Source: Streptosporangium saharense
GTDB taxonomy: Bacteria; Actinomycetota; Actinomycetes; Streptosporangiales; Streptosporangiaceae
NCBI RefSeq assembly: GCF_014203715.1
Contig: NZ_JACHJP010000007.1
Coordinates: forward strand, 310,001-374,000
Direction of reading: 5' to 3'
DNA: 64,000 nt
The translations under genes were made by a program, and so were the position numbers. The notes under the pieces are model-generated. The model was given only the letters and a program-made list of their open reading frames with translations. It made no database searches and had not been told where the DNA came from. Within the stretch, counting starts at the first letter, position 1; each line of letters starts with the position of its first letter. Positions 52,319 to 61,650 of the stretch are shown here, piece after piece.

Positions 52319-52720
52319 ATGCTTGCACGACTTCTGCGACCCCGGCATGTCGCGTCCGCGCACTGCGATCTGCCGTGCGGCGTGTACGACCCGGCCCAGG
52401 CCCGCATCGAGGCCGAGTCCGTCAAGGCCATCATCGAGAAGTACAACGCGAACGAGGACCCGGTCTTCCGCACCCGCGCGCTGATCATCAAGGAGCAGCG
52501 GGCCGAGCTGGTCAAGCACCACCTGTGGGTGCTGTGGACCGACTACTTCAAGCCGCCGCACCTGGAGGCCTACCCCCAGCTTCACCAGCTTTTCTGGGAG
52601 GCCACCAAGCTCGCGGGCGCCGCGGGCGGCAAGGGCACCGTCGACGTGGCCCAGGCGGACGAGCTCCTGGCCAAGATCGACGAGATCTCGAAGATCTTCT
52701 GGGCGACCAAGGCCGCCTGA
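52319..52720 (+). CDS. sodN: Nickel superoxide dismutase precursor
   Basis: 133 aa. A 14-residue leader (MLARLLRPRHVASA) precedes the nickel hook HCDLPCGVY, giving mature ligands His1, Cys2 and Cys6. The rest is a four-helix bundle of normal length (119 aa mature). The enzyme disproportionates superoxide in the cytoplasm as a homohexamer. The ATG at 52319 is chosen because AAGGAAGG lies 8 bases upstream and the leader then has the family length. The divergent sodX encodes the processing peptidase. Confidence 0.96.
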   Translation: MLARLLRPRHVASAHCDLPCGVYDPAQARIEAESVKAIIEKYNANEDPVFRTRALIIKEQRAELVKHHLWVLWTDYFKPPHLEAYPQLHQLFWEATKLAGAAGGKGTVDVAQADELLAKIDEISKIFWATKAA

Positions 52721-52746
52721 GCCAGGAGCCCGATGATCGGCACGTC

Positions 52747-52781
52747 CAGGCCTCGTGTGGGGTGCGACCACACGGGGCCTG
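52747..52781 (+). terminator. Terminator of sodN
   Basis: CAGGCCTCGTGTGG / CCACACGGGGCCTG, 14-base arms with one mismatch and a 7-base loop, 26 bases after the stop. Confidence 0.75.
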
Positions 52782-52913
52782 ACCTGTTCTTGGAGCCCGT
52801 TCTGGTGTCTTAAAGTGTTCTTGAGGTGCCAAATCACCCGGATCGCGAGTCCAAGCGGGCCAACCACCGTCGTGGGGCTGTAGGTTGCAGTCAGCGACTC
52901 TGCGAGGAGGAAC

Positions 52914-53339
52914 GTGACCGAACACACCGAGACACCCGCGGTCGACATGGGCGCGATCCGTGACGTGGTCAGCGTCCGGCTGCCGGCCGCGAGTGCCTAT
53001 CTGTCCGTGCTGCGTACGGCGACCGCCGGGTTGGCCGCGCGACTGGACTTCACGCTCGACGAGATCGAGGATCTCCGGATAGCGGTCGACGAGGCGTGCG
53101 CGATGCTGCTGACGCAGGCCGTCCCCGGCACCGACCTGACGGCCGAGTTCGAGCTGACCGGGCAGCTGATGCAGGTCAGTGTCGAGGTCAGCACGGTCGG
53201 CAGTGCGGCGCCGAAGCGCGACGACTTCGCCTGGATGGTGCTCACCGCGCTCGCCGACGACGTGGACGCCGTAACCGACTCCCCCGACCGCATGGCGATC
53301 GTGCTACGCAAGCGCCGAGGCGCGGCGAGGCCGGCGTGA
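52914..53339 (+). CDS. RsbW-type anti-sigma factor
   Basis: 141 aa with a HATPase_c_2 (GHKL) fold: LRIAVDEACAMLLTQA carries the N-box-like Asp/Glu and the C-terminal part continues the fold. RsbW-type kinases bind and inhibit their sigma partner and phosphorylate an anti-anti-sigma factor. GTG 52914 is preceded by GAGGAGG. The sigma factor gene follows 17 bases after the stop, suggesting that they form a switch pair; no anti-anti-sigma gene is seen. Confidence 0.9.
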   Translation: MTEHTETPAVDMGAIRDVVSVRLPAASAYLSVLRTATAGLAARLDFTLDEIEDLRIAVDEACAMLLTQAVPGTDLTAEFELTGQLMQVSVEVSTVGSAAPKRDDFAWMVLTALADDVDAVTDSPDRMAIVLRKRRGAARPA

Positions 53340-53356
53340 CGGAAAGGACTCGTGCC

Positions 53357-54136
53357 ATGGCCGCCAGCGACCACGCGGTGCCCGACCGGGTGCGCGCGCG
53401 CCTGCTTTTCGCGGAACTGGCGGAGTTGACCCCCGACGACTCACGGCGCCAGCGCATCCGTGACGAGCTCGTCGAGCTCCACCTTCCTCTCGTGGAGTAC
53501 CTCGCCCGCCGGTTCCGCAACCGGGGCGAGTGGCTCGACGACCTCACCCAGGTCGCGACCATCGGTCTGATCAAGTCGATCGACCGCTTCGACCTCGCCC
53601 GTGGGGTGGAGTTCTCCACCTACGCCACTCCGACGATCGTGGGCGAGATCAAACGTCACTTCCGTGACAAGGGCTGGGCGGTCCGTGTGCCGCGCCGCCT
53701 GCAGGAGCTGAAGCTCTCGCTCACCAAGGCGATCAGTGAGCTGTCCCAGCGCGAGGGGCGTGCCCCGACCGTCGGGGAGCTCGCCACGTTCCTGAAGATG
53801 ACCGAGGAGGAGGTGCTTGAGGGGCTTGAGTCGGCCAACGCCTACTCCACGGTCTCTCTCGACGCGCCCGACTCCGGTGACGACGACGCGCCCGCGGTCG
53901 CCGACTCCCTCGGCATCGTGGACGACTCCCTTGAGGGTGTCGAGTACCGCGAGTCGCTCAAGCCTCTTCTCGAACGGCTGCCGCCTCGCGAGAAGCGCAT
54001 CCTGTTGCTGCGGTTCTTCGGCAACATGACCCAGTCGCAGATCGCCACCGAGCTGGGCATCTCGCAGATGCACGTGTCCCGCCTGTTGGCCAGGACTCTG
54101 GCCCAGCTCCGTGAGGGGCTGACGGCGGAGGACTAG
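53357..54136 (+). CDS. SigF/SigB-type RNA polymerase sigma factor
   Basis: 259 aa. Region 2 includes LAEYLARRF-like VEYLARRFRNRGEW and DLTQVATIGLIKSIDRFD, region 3 VRVPRRLQELKLSLTKAIS, and region 4 with MTQSQIATELGISQMHVSRL. This is the Sigma-B/F/G group of stress or development sigma factors, inhibited by the RsbW-type protein just upstream. ATG 53357 with AAAGGA is chosen; a GTG at 53336 overlapping the previous stop would add 7 residues. Its 3' end overlaps the next gene on the other strand by 4 bases. Confidence 0.93.
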   Translation: MAASDHAVPDRVRARLLFAELAELTPDDSRRQRIRDELVELHLPLVEYLARRFRNRGEWLDDLTQVATIGLIKSIDRFDLARGVEFSTYATPTIVGEIKRHFRDKGWAVRVPRRLQELKLSLTKAISELSQREGRAPTVGELATFLKMTEEEVLEGLESANAYSTVSLDAPDSGDDDAPAVADSLGIVDDSLEGVEYRESLKPLLERLPPREKRILLLRFFGNMTQSQIATELGISQMHVSRLLARTLAQLREGLTAED

Positions 54137-54558
54137 ACGCCGTCCCGGTGCTCCCCGTAGAGCGCCTGGGTCGTCGGGGGTGACAGCAGCGCGACCAGTC
54201 CGATCAACGCCACGGCGACCAGCGGGATGCCGATCGTCCGCTGGTCGGACTGGATCAGCGTGACGCCGACGACGACGGCGAAGATCTGGGCGAGCACCCC
54301 GGGGCTTCTGGACCACCGCTCGGTCCGCAGCATGCCCAGGCCGACCCAGAGCAGCGCGGCGCCGAGCAGGATCCCGAAGCCCGCGACGAAGGCCGAGCTC
54401 ACCGCGTCGGAGGGCTGCCCGACGACCGTCTCGACGCCGACGTAGCCACCGAGCAGCAGGGTGACGACACCTTCGAGCGCCATGACGACGGCGGCGACGG
54501 TGAGGGTGAGCGGACGGTGCTCCGGTACGGGGTCCGGCACTGGATTCGGCACGGCCAA
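54133..54558 (-). CDS. Small integral membrane protein
   Basis: 141 aa with four hydrophobic segments (VAAVVMALEGVVTLLLGGYV, AFVAGFGILLGAALLWVGLG, AQIFAVVVGVTLI, IPLVAVALIGLVALL) and a Pro-rich N-terminus. Family not recognised. It converges with the sigma gene, overlapping it by 4 bases. ATG 54558. Confidence 0.78.
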   Translation of the reverse strand: MAVPNPVPDPVPEHRPLTLTVAAVVMALEGVVTLLLGGYVGVETVVGQPSDAVSSAFVAGFGILLGAALLWVGLGMLRTERWSRSPGVLAQIFAVVVGVTLIQSDQRTIGIPLVAVALIGLVALLSPPTTQALYGEHRDGV

Positions 54559-54629
54559 AGCCTATCGCCGGGATATCTCGCTTCCTTCTTGGCCGCCGTG
54601 GGCGTGGTCCCGGCGGATACGCTGGCGTT

Positions 54630-55649
54630 ATGCGCGCGATGCTCCTGGTGAACCCCAAGGCCACCACGACCAACCAGCGGACTCGGGACGTGCTGATCAG
54701 AGCACTGGGCGCGACGATGGACCTGACGGTCGAGGAGACCGAGTACCGCGGGCACGCGGCCCATCTGTCCCGCAAGGCCCATGGCTCCGGCTTCAACGTG
54801 GTCGCCGTGCTGGGCGGTGACGGCACGGTCAACGAGGCCGTGAACGGTCTGCTCGGCACGGGGGACGTCACCGAGGAGATCGACGACGAGACTCCCCCAC
54901 GGGAAGATTCGTCCGATGACGGCTCCGATGACGGCGACGCGAGCGGTGGGGCCGCGGGCCGTCCGGCGCTGCTGACGATCCCCGGTGGCAGCGCCAACGT
55001 CTTCGCGCGGGCGCTCGGGCTGCCCAACGATCCGGTCGAGGCGGTCGGCGCGATCCTGGAGGCCCTGCGTGACGACAGGCGCAGGACCGTCGGGCTCGGC
55101 CAGGCGACCTGGAACGGCAGGCGCAGATACTTCACCTTCTGCAGCGGGCTCGGATATGACGCCGAGGTGATCAGGGCGGTCGAGGGGCTGCGTGGCGCCG
55201 GGCGCAAGGCCACACCCACCCGCTACGTGAACACGGCGCTGCACCACTATCTGTCGACGGACAGGCGGCACGCCCCCATGAGGGTCGAGGGGCCCGAGGT
55301 TCCGCCCGCTGACGGCCTCTTCATGGCGATCGTCTCCAACACCTCGCCCTGGACCTACGTGGGGTCCACGCCGGTCTGCCCGACGCCGTGGGCGAGTTTC
55401 GAAACGGGCCTGGACCTGCTGGGGTTGCAGCATCTCGGTCCCGCGGCGATGTGCCATCTGATGCCGCAGATCATCGGCGTGCGCGAGACCCTGCCCACCG
55501 GCCGTCACCTGGTGCAACTCCACGACGAGCGGGAGTTCACGCTGAGCGCGCAGCGGCCCGTGGCCTTCCAGCTCGACGGCGACTACCTCGGAGAGGTCGA
55601 ACGGGTGACCTTCCGGTCCATCCCGAAGGCATTACAAGTGGTGGTCTGA
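54630..55649 (+). CDS. Diacylglycerol/lipid kinase-family protein
   Basis: 339 aa. The DAGK catalytic motif is VLGGDGTVNEAVNGLLG and the second conserved block IPGGSANVFARALGLPNDP. These kinases phosphorylate diacylglycerol, sphingosine or related lipids with ATP. A Glu/Asp/Ser-rich insert (EEIDDETPPREDSSDDGSDD) lies between the two blocks and is unusual in length. It starts at ATG 54630. The same gene order with whiB1 nearby is common in actinobacteria. Confidence 0.9.
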   Translation: MRAMLLVNPKATTTNQRTRDVLIRALGATMDLTVEETEYRGHAAHLSRKAHGSGFNVVAVLGGDGTVNEAVNGLLGTGDVTEEIDDETPPREDSSDDGSDDGDASGGAAGRPALLTIPGGSANVFARALGLPNDPVEAVGAILEALRDDRRRTVGLGQATWNGRRRYFTFCSGLGYDAEVIRAVEGLRGAGRKATPTRYVNTALHHYLSTDRRHAPMRVEGPEVPPADGLFMAIVSNTSPWTYVGSTPVCPTPWASFETGLDLLGLQHLGPAAMCHLMPQIIGVRETLPTGRHLVQLHDEREFTLSAQRPVAFQLDGDYLGEVERVTFRSIPKALQVVV

Positions 55650-55862
55650 CCCGTTACATCCGGTCATCGTGTGACGCATCCGACATGCATATCAGGCAAA
55701 ACCTTCTCCCAAACCTCTTGCATGTACTGAGCGTGGCTGACAATCTCAACATTGACGTCGGAACGTAGGACCTTTGAGCGGAGACATCGCTCCTGGGCCA
55801 CCGGCGATCAAGTGAATGGGACCCCGAACCGAACCAGGCTCGGGTGATCATTCGCGCTGATT

Positions 55863-55878
55863 AGTGAAAGTCTTCACA
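55863..55878 (+). promoter_or_regulatory. CRP site upstream of whiB1
   Basis: AGTGAAAGTCTTCACA matches the CRP arms (N)GTGA-N6-TCACA. The whiB1 promoter of Mycobacterium tuberculosis is a known CRP target, so the site is likely functional here. It is 54 bases before the start codon. Confidence 0.75.
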
Positions 55879-55931
55879 AAGTACACCGCCGGAGCCGAAG
55901 CCAAGGGCTCCTCTTCCGAAGGAGTGGACGC

Positions 55932-56186
55932 ATGGACTGGCGCCACCGAGCCGCCTGCCGTGACGTGGACCCCGAGCTTTTCTTCCCGATCGGCAACACC
56001 GGCCCCGCCCTGATGCAGATCGAAGAGGCCAAGCAGGTCTGCCGTACCTGTAGCGTCAGCGAAGCCTGCCTGAAGTGGGCACTGGAGTCCGGTCAGGACG
56101 CCGGTGTCTGGGGCGGCCTGAGCGAGGACGAACGCCGCGCCCTCAAGCGTCGCACGGCACGCGTCCGTGCCCGTATCAGCGCTTGA
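55932..56186 (+). CDS. whiB1: WhiB1/WblE-type iron-sulfur regulator
   Basis: 84 aa. Four cluster cysteines (Cys9, Cys37, Cys40, Cys46) and the GVWGG turn (58-62) are in WhiB positions, with a basic C-terminal tail (RRALKRRTARVRARIS) for DNA binding. The size and sequence match WhiB1/WblE, a [4Fe-4S] nitric-oxide-sensitive regulator that binds the principal sigma factor. ATG 55932 follows AAGGAG. It converges with pdtaS, as in Mycobacterium. Confidence 0.94.
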   Translation: MDWRHRAACRDVDPELFFPIGNTGPALMQIEEAKQVCRTCSVSEACLKWALESGQDAGVWGGLSEDERRALKRRTARVRARISA

Positions 56187-56264
56187 CTTCAGCGATCCGA
56201 CAGAACCATAGCAAACCGAACGACGGCTCCCGCGCCCCCCTCCCCATGACCAGGCCCTGAGGTC

Positions 56265-57728
56265 TCAGGTCACGGGGAGAGGGATGCTGAGCGTCACCTC
56301 GGTGCCTCCGCCCTGGCGGGGTTCGATCGCCAGCCTGCCCGACAGCTCGCCGACCACGAGCGTCCGCACGATCTGCAGGCCGAGGCTGGTCGACGACTCC
56401 AGGTCGAAGTTCTCCGGCAGGCCGTTGCCGTCGTCGGAGACGATCACGTCGAGCCGGTCCGCACCCCGGTCGACGATCACCTGGAGCTTCCCCGGACGCT
56501 GGGCCAGCCCGTGCTGGACCGCGTTCTGCAGCAGCTCGGTGAGGACCATCGCCAGCGGCGTCGCGATCTCCGAGCGCAGCACCCCGAACGTCCCGATGCG
56601 ACGCGGCACCACCTGCGCCTCCGGGGCGGCGACCTCCCCCGTCATCGCGATCACCCGGTCGGCGATGTCGTCGAAGTCGACCTGCTCCTCCGGCGTGTGG
56701 GACAGCGTCTCGTGCACGATCGCGATCGAGCCGACCCTGCGCACCGCCTCCTCCAGCGCCTCGCGACCCTCGGGCACCTGCAGCCGCCTGGCCTGCAGCC
56801 GCAGCAGCGCGGCCACCGTCTGCAGGTTGTTCTTGACCCGGTGGTGGATCTCCCTGATGGTCGCGTCCTTGGTCATCAGCTCCCGCTCGCGGCGGCGCAG
56901 CTCCGTCACGTCGCGGATGAGCACCAGCGCGCCGATGCGCCCGCCCCCGACGACCAGCGGGATCGCCCGAAGCTGCACGACCGTTCCGCCCGACTCGACC
57001 TCGGTCTCCCTCGGCTCCCGGCCGCTGGCCACGATCATCAGGTTCTCGTTGATGGGCTCGTCGGAGTAGCACAGGTTCGCCGTCGTACGGCCGAGCTCGG
57101 CCCCGACCAGGTCCGCGTTGAGCCCCAGCCTGCGGTAGGCGGACAGGGCGTTGGGCGAGGCGTAGGTGACCCGCCCCGCGCGGTCGAGCCTGAGCAGCCC
57201 GTCGCCGACGCGCGGGGAGCGGACCAGGATCGGCTCGGCGCCGGAGAAGGGGAAGCGTCCCTCGGCCACCATCTGGGCCAGGTCGGAGGCGCTCTGCAGA
57301 TAGGTCAGTTCGAGCCGTGACGGGGTGCGTGCCGAGGAGAGGTTCGTGGAGCGCTGGATCACGCCGATGAAGTGGTCGGCGCGCCGTACGGGAATGGTCT
57401 CCTCGCGCACGGGCACGCCGCTCGACCAGTCGGGGTCGCCCTCGCGGCAGATGCGCCTCTCGTTCCAGGCGGTGTCGATGAGCGCCCGCTCCCCCTTGGC
57501 CGCGGTCATCCCCACGATGTCGTCGTGGTAGACGGTGGGGCCCGTGGTCGGCCGCATCTGGGCGACCGCGATCCAGCCGGTGCCCTCCCGGAGCGGGATC
57601 CACAGGATGAGGTCGGCGAACGACAGGTCGGCGAGGAGCTGCCAGTCGGAGACCAGCGAGTGCATCCACTCGAGGTCCGCGTCGTCGAGCGCGGTGTGAC
57701 GAACCGCCAGGTCGCTTAGAGTCGGCAC
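56265..57728 (-). CDS. pdtaS: PdtaS-type sensor histidine kinase
   Basis: 487 aa soluble kinase. An N-terminal GAF-like domain (about 1-150) is followed by a PAS domain (about 180-280), then the HisKA_2 phospho-acceptor box IREIHHRVKNNLQTVAALL and an HWE/HATPase domain with LTELLQNAVQHG, VSDDGNGLPENF and TSLGLQIVRTL. PdtaS with the antiterminator PdtaR responds to copper/nitric oxide in mycobacteria; no PdtaR gene lies in this window. GTG 57728 is used. The whiB1-pdtaS convergence is conserved with Mycobacterium. Confidence 0.93.
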   Translation of the reverse strand: MPTLSDLAVRHTALDDADLEWMHSLVSDWQLLADLSFADLILWIPLREGTGWIAVAQMRPTTGPTVYHDDIVGMTAAKGERALIDTAWNERRICREGDPDWSSGVPVREETIPVRRADHFIGVIQRSTNLSSARTPSRLELTYLQSASDLAQMVAEGRFPFSGAEPILVRSPRVGDGLLRLDRAGRVTYASPNALSAYRRLGLNADLVGAELGRTTANLCYSDEPINENLMIVASGREPRETEVESGGTVVQLRAIPLVVGGGRIGALVLIRDVTELRRRERELMTKDATIREIHHRVKNNLQTVAALLRLQARRLQVPEGREALEEAVRRVGSIAIVHETLSHTPEEQVDFDDIADRVIAMTGEVAAPEAQVVPRRIGTFGVLRSEIATPLAMVLTELLQNAVQHGLAQRPGKLQVIVDRGADRLDVIVSDDGNGLPENFDLESSTSLGLQIVRTLVVGELSGRLAIEPRQGGGTEVTLSIPLPVT

Positions 57729-57795
57729 TCGTGCATCATGCGTGGTTTGAGGGGCCCAACGCGAATCGGGCACACCACATTGGGAAAATGCCCCT

Positions 57796-58953
57796 ATGAC
57801 ACATGGGCCCGATCCGCTGGCGCGCTTCCGCGCCGCCGCGGTGGCGCGGGAGGCGGCGGGGCTCAGGCGGGTCCTTCGTCCCCGGGCCTGCGACGACAGC
57901 CTGCTCGATCTGGCCTCCAACGACTATCTCGGGCTCTCCGGAGACCGGCGGCTGGCCGAGGCGGCGTCCGCGGCGGCCTTCGAGTGGGGAACGGGCTCGA
58001 CCGGCTCCCGGCTGGTGACCGGTTCGACCGCGCTGCACGCCCGCCTTGAGGAGCGTCTGGCCGCCTTCACGGACGCGCGGGGCGCCCTGGTGTTCTCCTC
58101 CGGCTACCTGGCCAACCTGGCGGCCGTCACGGCGCTCGGCCGGGACGCCCTGGTGGTCTCCGACGCGGGCAACCACGCCTCGATCGTGGACGCCTGCCGC
58201 CTGTCGCGCTCACCCGTGACGGTCACCCCGCACCGGGACGTGACGGCCGTCGAGAAGGCGCTCGCCGACCGGGAGACCGAGCACGCGATCGTGGTCACCG
58301 ACGCCCTCTTCTCCGTCGACGGCGACCTGGCCCCGCTGGCCGATCTGCACGCGGCAGCCGTACGGCAGGGCGCGCTGCTGGTCGTGGACGAGGCGCACTC
58401 CCTGGGGGTCCTCGGGACCGGGGGGCGGGGGGCGGTGCACGCCGCGGGCCTGGCCGGGGAGCCGACCGTTGTGAGAACGGTCACACTCTCCAAATCCCTC
58501 GGATCCCAGGGTGGGGCCGTCCTCGGCGCCCCCGAGGTCATCGAAACCCTGATAAACACGGGCCGTTCCTTCATCTTCGACACCGCGCTCGCTCCGGGGA
58601 GCGTGGCTGCGGCACTCGCCGCGGTGGATATCCTTCACAATCAGCCCGAACTGCCCGGATACGTGCTCACCAGAGCGAAGGAGCTGGCCGCCCTGGCCCG
58701 CGACCTCGGTCTGGAGACCAACGATCCGGCGGGTGCGGTCGTCCCGATCGTGCTCGGCCAACCCGAGACGGCGCTTCGGGCCGCCGTCATCTGTGCGGAA
58801 CACGGGGTGCGCGTCGGATGCTTCCGTCCGCCCTCGGTACCGGTCGGCCGCTCTTGCCTGCGGTTGACCGCGCGGGCCAATCTGAGTTCCGACGATCTAG
58901 CGGTGATCAGGGGTGCGCTCACCGCCGTGGCCGAGATGAAGGTGACCATGTGA
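57796..58953 (+). CDS. bioF: 8-amino-7-oxononanoate synthase
   Basis: 385 aa PLP-dependent alpha-oxoamine synthase. The PLP lysine is in TVTLSKSLGSQGGAVLG; DEAHSLGVLGTGGRG and the Gly-rich GTGSTGSRLVTGST segment are also in place. It condenses pimeloyl-ACP/CoA with L-alanine in biotin synthesis. It begins the cluster bioF-dasR-bioD-bioB on the + strand; bioA is not in the window. ATG 57796. Confidence 0.93.
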   Translation: MTHGPDPLARFRAAAVAREAAGLRRVLRPRACDDSLLDLASNDYLGLSGDRRLAEAASAAAFEWGTGSTGSRLVTGSTALHARLEERLAAFTDARGALVFSSGYLANLAAVTALGRDALVVSDAGNHASIVDACRLSRSPVTVTPHRDVTAVEKALADRETEHAIVVTDALFSVDGDLAPLADLHAAAVRQGALLVVDEAHSLGVLGTGGRGAVHAAGLAGEPTVVRTVTLSKSLGSQGGAVLGAPEVIETLINTGRSFIFDTALAPGSVAAALAAVDILHNQPELPGYVLTRAKELAALARDLGLETNDPAGAVVPIVLGQPETALRAAVICAEHGVRVGCFRPPSVPVGRSCLRLTARANLSSDDLAVIRGALTAVAEMKVTM

Positions 58954-59026
58954 GTGAGCGAAACGAGCGGGCCCGCGGGTGGGACACGGGTCCCGCCGGC
59001 CTCGAACCTCCGGACGAGGTGCGAGC

Positions 59027-59746
59027 GTGACGGAAGATTCCCCCAGAATCCCGAAATATTACGACGTCAAGCGCAGCCTGCTGGCGCTCACCAAGAGCCT
59101 GGCCGCGGGCAGTGCCCTTCCCCCCGAGCGGACGCTCGCGGTGCGGTTCGAGACGTCGCGCACGACCGTGCGCCAGGCCCTGTCCGAACTCGTGGTCGAG
59201 GGACGGCTGGTGCGCATCCAGGGCAAGGGGACGTTCGTCGCCCATCCCAAGGTCGCCCAGGTGCTGCAGCTCACCTCCTACACCGGTGACCTCAGGACCG
59301 TCGGCCTGGAACCCGACACCAAGATCCTCGACATCAGCTACATCACCGCGGACGAACCGCTGGCCCGACGCCTGGCGATCAACCCCGGTGGCCGGGTGCT
59401 GCGGATCCACCGGCTCCGCCTGGCCAACGGCGAGCCGATGTCGATCGACACCACCCACCTGTCCGCCCGGCGCTTCCCCCGGCTCAGGCGTGAGCTGGAA
59501 GTGCACTCCTCGCTGTACGAGACGCTGCACAACGCCTACAACGTACGGCTCACGGACGCCGAGGAGATCATCGAGACCGTGCTGGCCACGCCGTACGACG
59601 CGCAGGTGTTGAGTGTGGACGTGGGCCTGCCGATGCTGCTGCTCACCCGGCACGCCTTCGACGCCGACGGCAACCCGGTCGAGTGGGCCCAGTCCCTCTA
59701 CCGGGGAGACCGCTACAAGTTCGTCACCCGCCTGCGCCGTCCCTGA
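59027..59746 (+). CDS. dasR: DasR-type GntR regulator
   Basis: 239 aa. The winged helix ([37 protein letters not shown]) and UTRA domain ([52 protein letters not shown] at the end) match Streptomyces DasR closely by eye. DasR represses N-acetylglucosamine uptake and metabolism and affects development; its ligand is glucosamine-6-phosphate. Here the gene sits between bioF and bioD, which is not a typical location. GTG 59027 is used. No DasR-binding palindrome was found in the window. Confidence 0.87.
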   Translation: MTEDSPRIPKYYDVKRSLLALTKSLAAGSALPPERTLAVRFETSRTTVRQALSELVVEGRLVRIQGKGTFVAHPKVAQVLQLTSYTGDLRTVGLEPDTKILDISYITADEPLARRLAINPGGRVLRIHRLRLANGEPMSIDTTHLSARRFPRLRRELEVHSSLYETLHNAYNVRLTDAEEIIETVLATPYDAQVLSVDVGLPMLLLTRHAFDADGNPVEWAQSLYRGDRYKFVTRLRRP

Positions 59747-59765
59747 CGTCCGTAAGGTGTGGGGG

Positions 59766-60482
59766 ATGAGCATCCTCGTGGTCACCGGGACCGACACGGG
59801 AGTGGGCAAAACGGTCGTCACCGCCGCGGTCGCCGCCCTCGCCAGGGAGCGGGGTTCCTCGGTCGCGGTGGTGAAACCGGCGCAGACCGGGGTCGGCGCG
59901 CTCGATCCCGGCGACCTAGACGACGTCATCCGGCTGACCGGGGTGACGACCACCTTCGAGCTGGCCAGGTTCCCCGACCCGCTGGCCCCCGCCGCGGCGG
60001 CCAGGGTCGCGGGCCTGCCCCCGGTCTCCCTCGACCAGGCCGCCGTCCGCGTCGCGGAGCTGGCCGCCTCCCACCGCCTGGTGCTCGTCGAGGGCGCGGG
60101 CGGGCTCCTGGTCCGCTTCGACGAGGAGGGGGCGACCCTGGCCGACCTCGCCAGGGCGCTGTCCGCGCCGGTGCTGCTGGTGACCCGGGCGTCCCTGGGC
60201 ACGCTCAACCACACCGCGCTGACGCTTGAGGCGATGGCGGGACGCGGCCTCGACCTCGCGGGCGTGGTCATCGGCTCCTGGCCCGCCGAACCCGGTCTTG
60301 CCGAACGGTGCAACGTCGCCGACCTGGAGATGCTGGCCGCCAGGCCGCTCGCGGGCGCGCTGCCCGAGGGCTCCGGTTCCCTCGACCGCGAGGCCTTTTC
60401 CCGTACGGCTCACGCCGGTTTGGCCCCCGTGTTGGGGGGCGGCTTCGACTCCTCAGCCTTCAGATCCACATTTAGGCTCTAG
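59766..60482 (+). CDS. bioD: Dethiobiotin synthetase
   Basis: 238 aa P-loop ATPase. The Walker A motif is [16 protein letters not shown], the conserved KPAQTG segment follows, and [16 protein letters not shown] carries the conserved catalytic region. It inserts CO2 into 7,8-diaminononanoate to make dethiobiotin. It starts at ATG 59766, 19 bases after dasR, and is followed by bioB. Confidence 0.93.
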   Translation: MSILVVTGTDTGVGKTVVTAAVAALARERGSSVAVVKPAQTGVGALDPGDLDDVIRLTGVTTTFELARFPDPLAPAAAARVAGLPPVSLDQAAVRVAELAASHRLVLVEGAGGLLVRFDEEGATLADLARALSAPVLLVTRASLGTLNHTALTLEAMAGRGLDLAGVVIGSWPAEPGLAERCNVADLEMLAARPLAGALPEGSGSLDREAFSRTAHAGLAPVLGGGFDSSAFRSTFRL

Positions 60483-60513
60483 CCGTAGACGACGGCCTTC
60501 AGAGTGGAGCAGC

Positions 60514-61509
60514 ATGAGCGACATACTCGACATCGCCCGCGTCCAGGTGCTTGAGGAAGGCAGAGGGCTCGACGCCGGACAGGCTCTGCGATGCCTGGAG
60601 CTGCCCGAGGAGCGTGTTCCCGACCTCCTGGCGCTCGCGCACGAGGTGCGTATGAAGTGGTGCGGCCCCGAGGTCGAGGTCGAGGGCATCATCTCCCTCA
60701 AGACGGGCGGCTGCCCCGAGGACTGTCACTTCTGCTCCCAGTCGGGGCAGTTCAGCTCGCCGGTCCGCGCGGCGTGGCTGGACATCCCCTCCCTGGTCCA
60801 GGCGGCAAAGGAGACCGCGGCGACGGGGGCCACCGAGTTCTGCATCGTGGCCGCGGTGCGCGGCCCCGACCGGCGGCTGATGGACCAGGTCCGCCAGGGC
60901 GTCGAGGCGATCAGACAGGCCGTGGACATCAACGTCGCCTGCTCCCTCGGCATGCTCACCCAGGAGCAGGTGGACGAGCTGGCCGGGATGGGCGTGCACC
61001 GCTACAACCACAACCTGGAGACCGCGAGGTCGCACTTCGACAAGGTCGTCACCACCCACAGTTGGCAGGAGCGCTGGGACACCTGCCTGATGGTCCGCGA
61101 GGCCGGGATGGAGCTGTGCTGCGGCGGCATCGTCGGTATGGGCGAGACGCTCGAACAGCGGGCCGAGTTCGCCGGGCAGCTCGGTGAGCTGCAGCCGGAC
61201 GAGGTCCCGCTGAACTTCCTCAACCCCCGTCCCGGCACTCCCTTCGAGTCGTTCCCGCTGCTGACGGGCACCGAGGCGCTCAGGACGATCGCGACCTTCA
61301 GGCTGGCGCTGCCGCGCACGATCCTGCGCTACGCGGGCGGCAGGGAGCTGACCCTGGGCGACCTGGGCACCCGCGACGGCATGCTCGGCGGCATCAACGC
61401 GATCATCGTCGGCAACTACCTCACCACGCTGGGCCGTACCCCCGAGGCGGACCTCGGTCTGCTGACCGACCTGCGGATGCCGATCAAGGCGCTCTCCGAG
61501 ACCCTGTGA
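60514..61509 (+). CDS. bioB: Biotin synthase
   Basis: 331 aa radical-SAM enzyme. The cluster motif is [12 protein letters not shown] (CxxxCxxC), with further conserved segments [11 protein letters not shown] and [11 protein letters not shown]. It inserts sulfur into dethiobiotin using a second iron-sulfur cluster. It is the last gene of the biotin cluster; ATG 60514 follows GTGGAGC. A long hairpin ends the transcript. Confidence 0.95.
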   Translation: MSDILDIARVQVLEEGRGLDAGQALRCLELPEERVPDLLALAHEVRMKWCGPEVEVEGIISLKTGGCPEDCHFCSQSGQFSSPVRAAWLDIPSLVQAAKETAATGATEFCIVAAVRGPDRRLMDQVRQGVEAIRQAVDINVACSLGMLTQEQVDELAGMGVHRYNHNLETARSHFDKVVTTHSWQERWDTCLMVREAGMELCCGGIVGMGETLEQRAEFAGQLGELQPDEVPLNFLNPRPGTPFESFPLLTGTEALRTIATFRLALPRTILRYAGGRELTLGDLGTRDGMLGGINAIIVGNYLTTLGRTPEADLGLLTDLRMPIKALSETL

Positions 61510-61514
61510 GCCCG

Positions 61515-61557
61515 GGGGGAACCCGCTCCCGGCATCTCGCGGGGAGCGGATTCCCCC
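61515..61557 (+). terminator. Terminator of the biotin cluster
   Basis: GGGGGAACCCGCTCCC (61515-61530) and GGGGAGCGGATTCCCCC (61541-61557) form a long, slightly imperfect hairpin 5 bases after bioB. Confidence 0.75.
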
Positions 61558-61650
61558 ATGTGACAGGTGGTCAGCGCGTTATTCGGGGGGAATCTGGGCA
61601 GGGATTCCAATCACTGTCCGGCTAAGTGACTGACTGGTAGGTTGCGCGAT

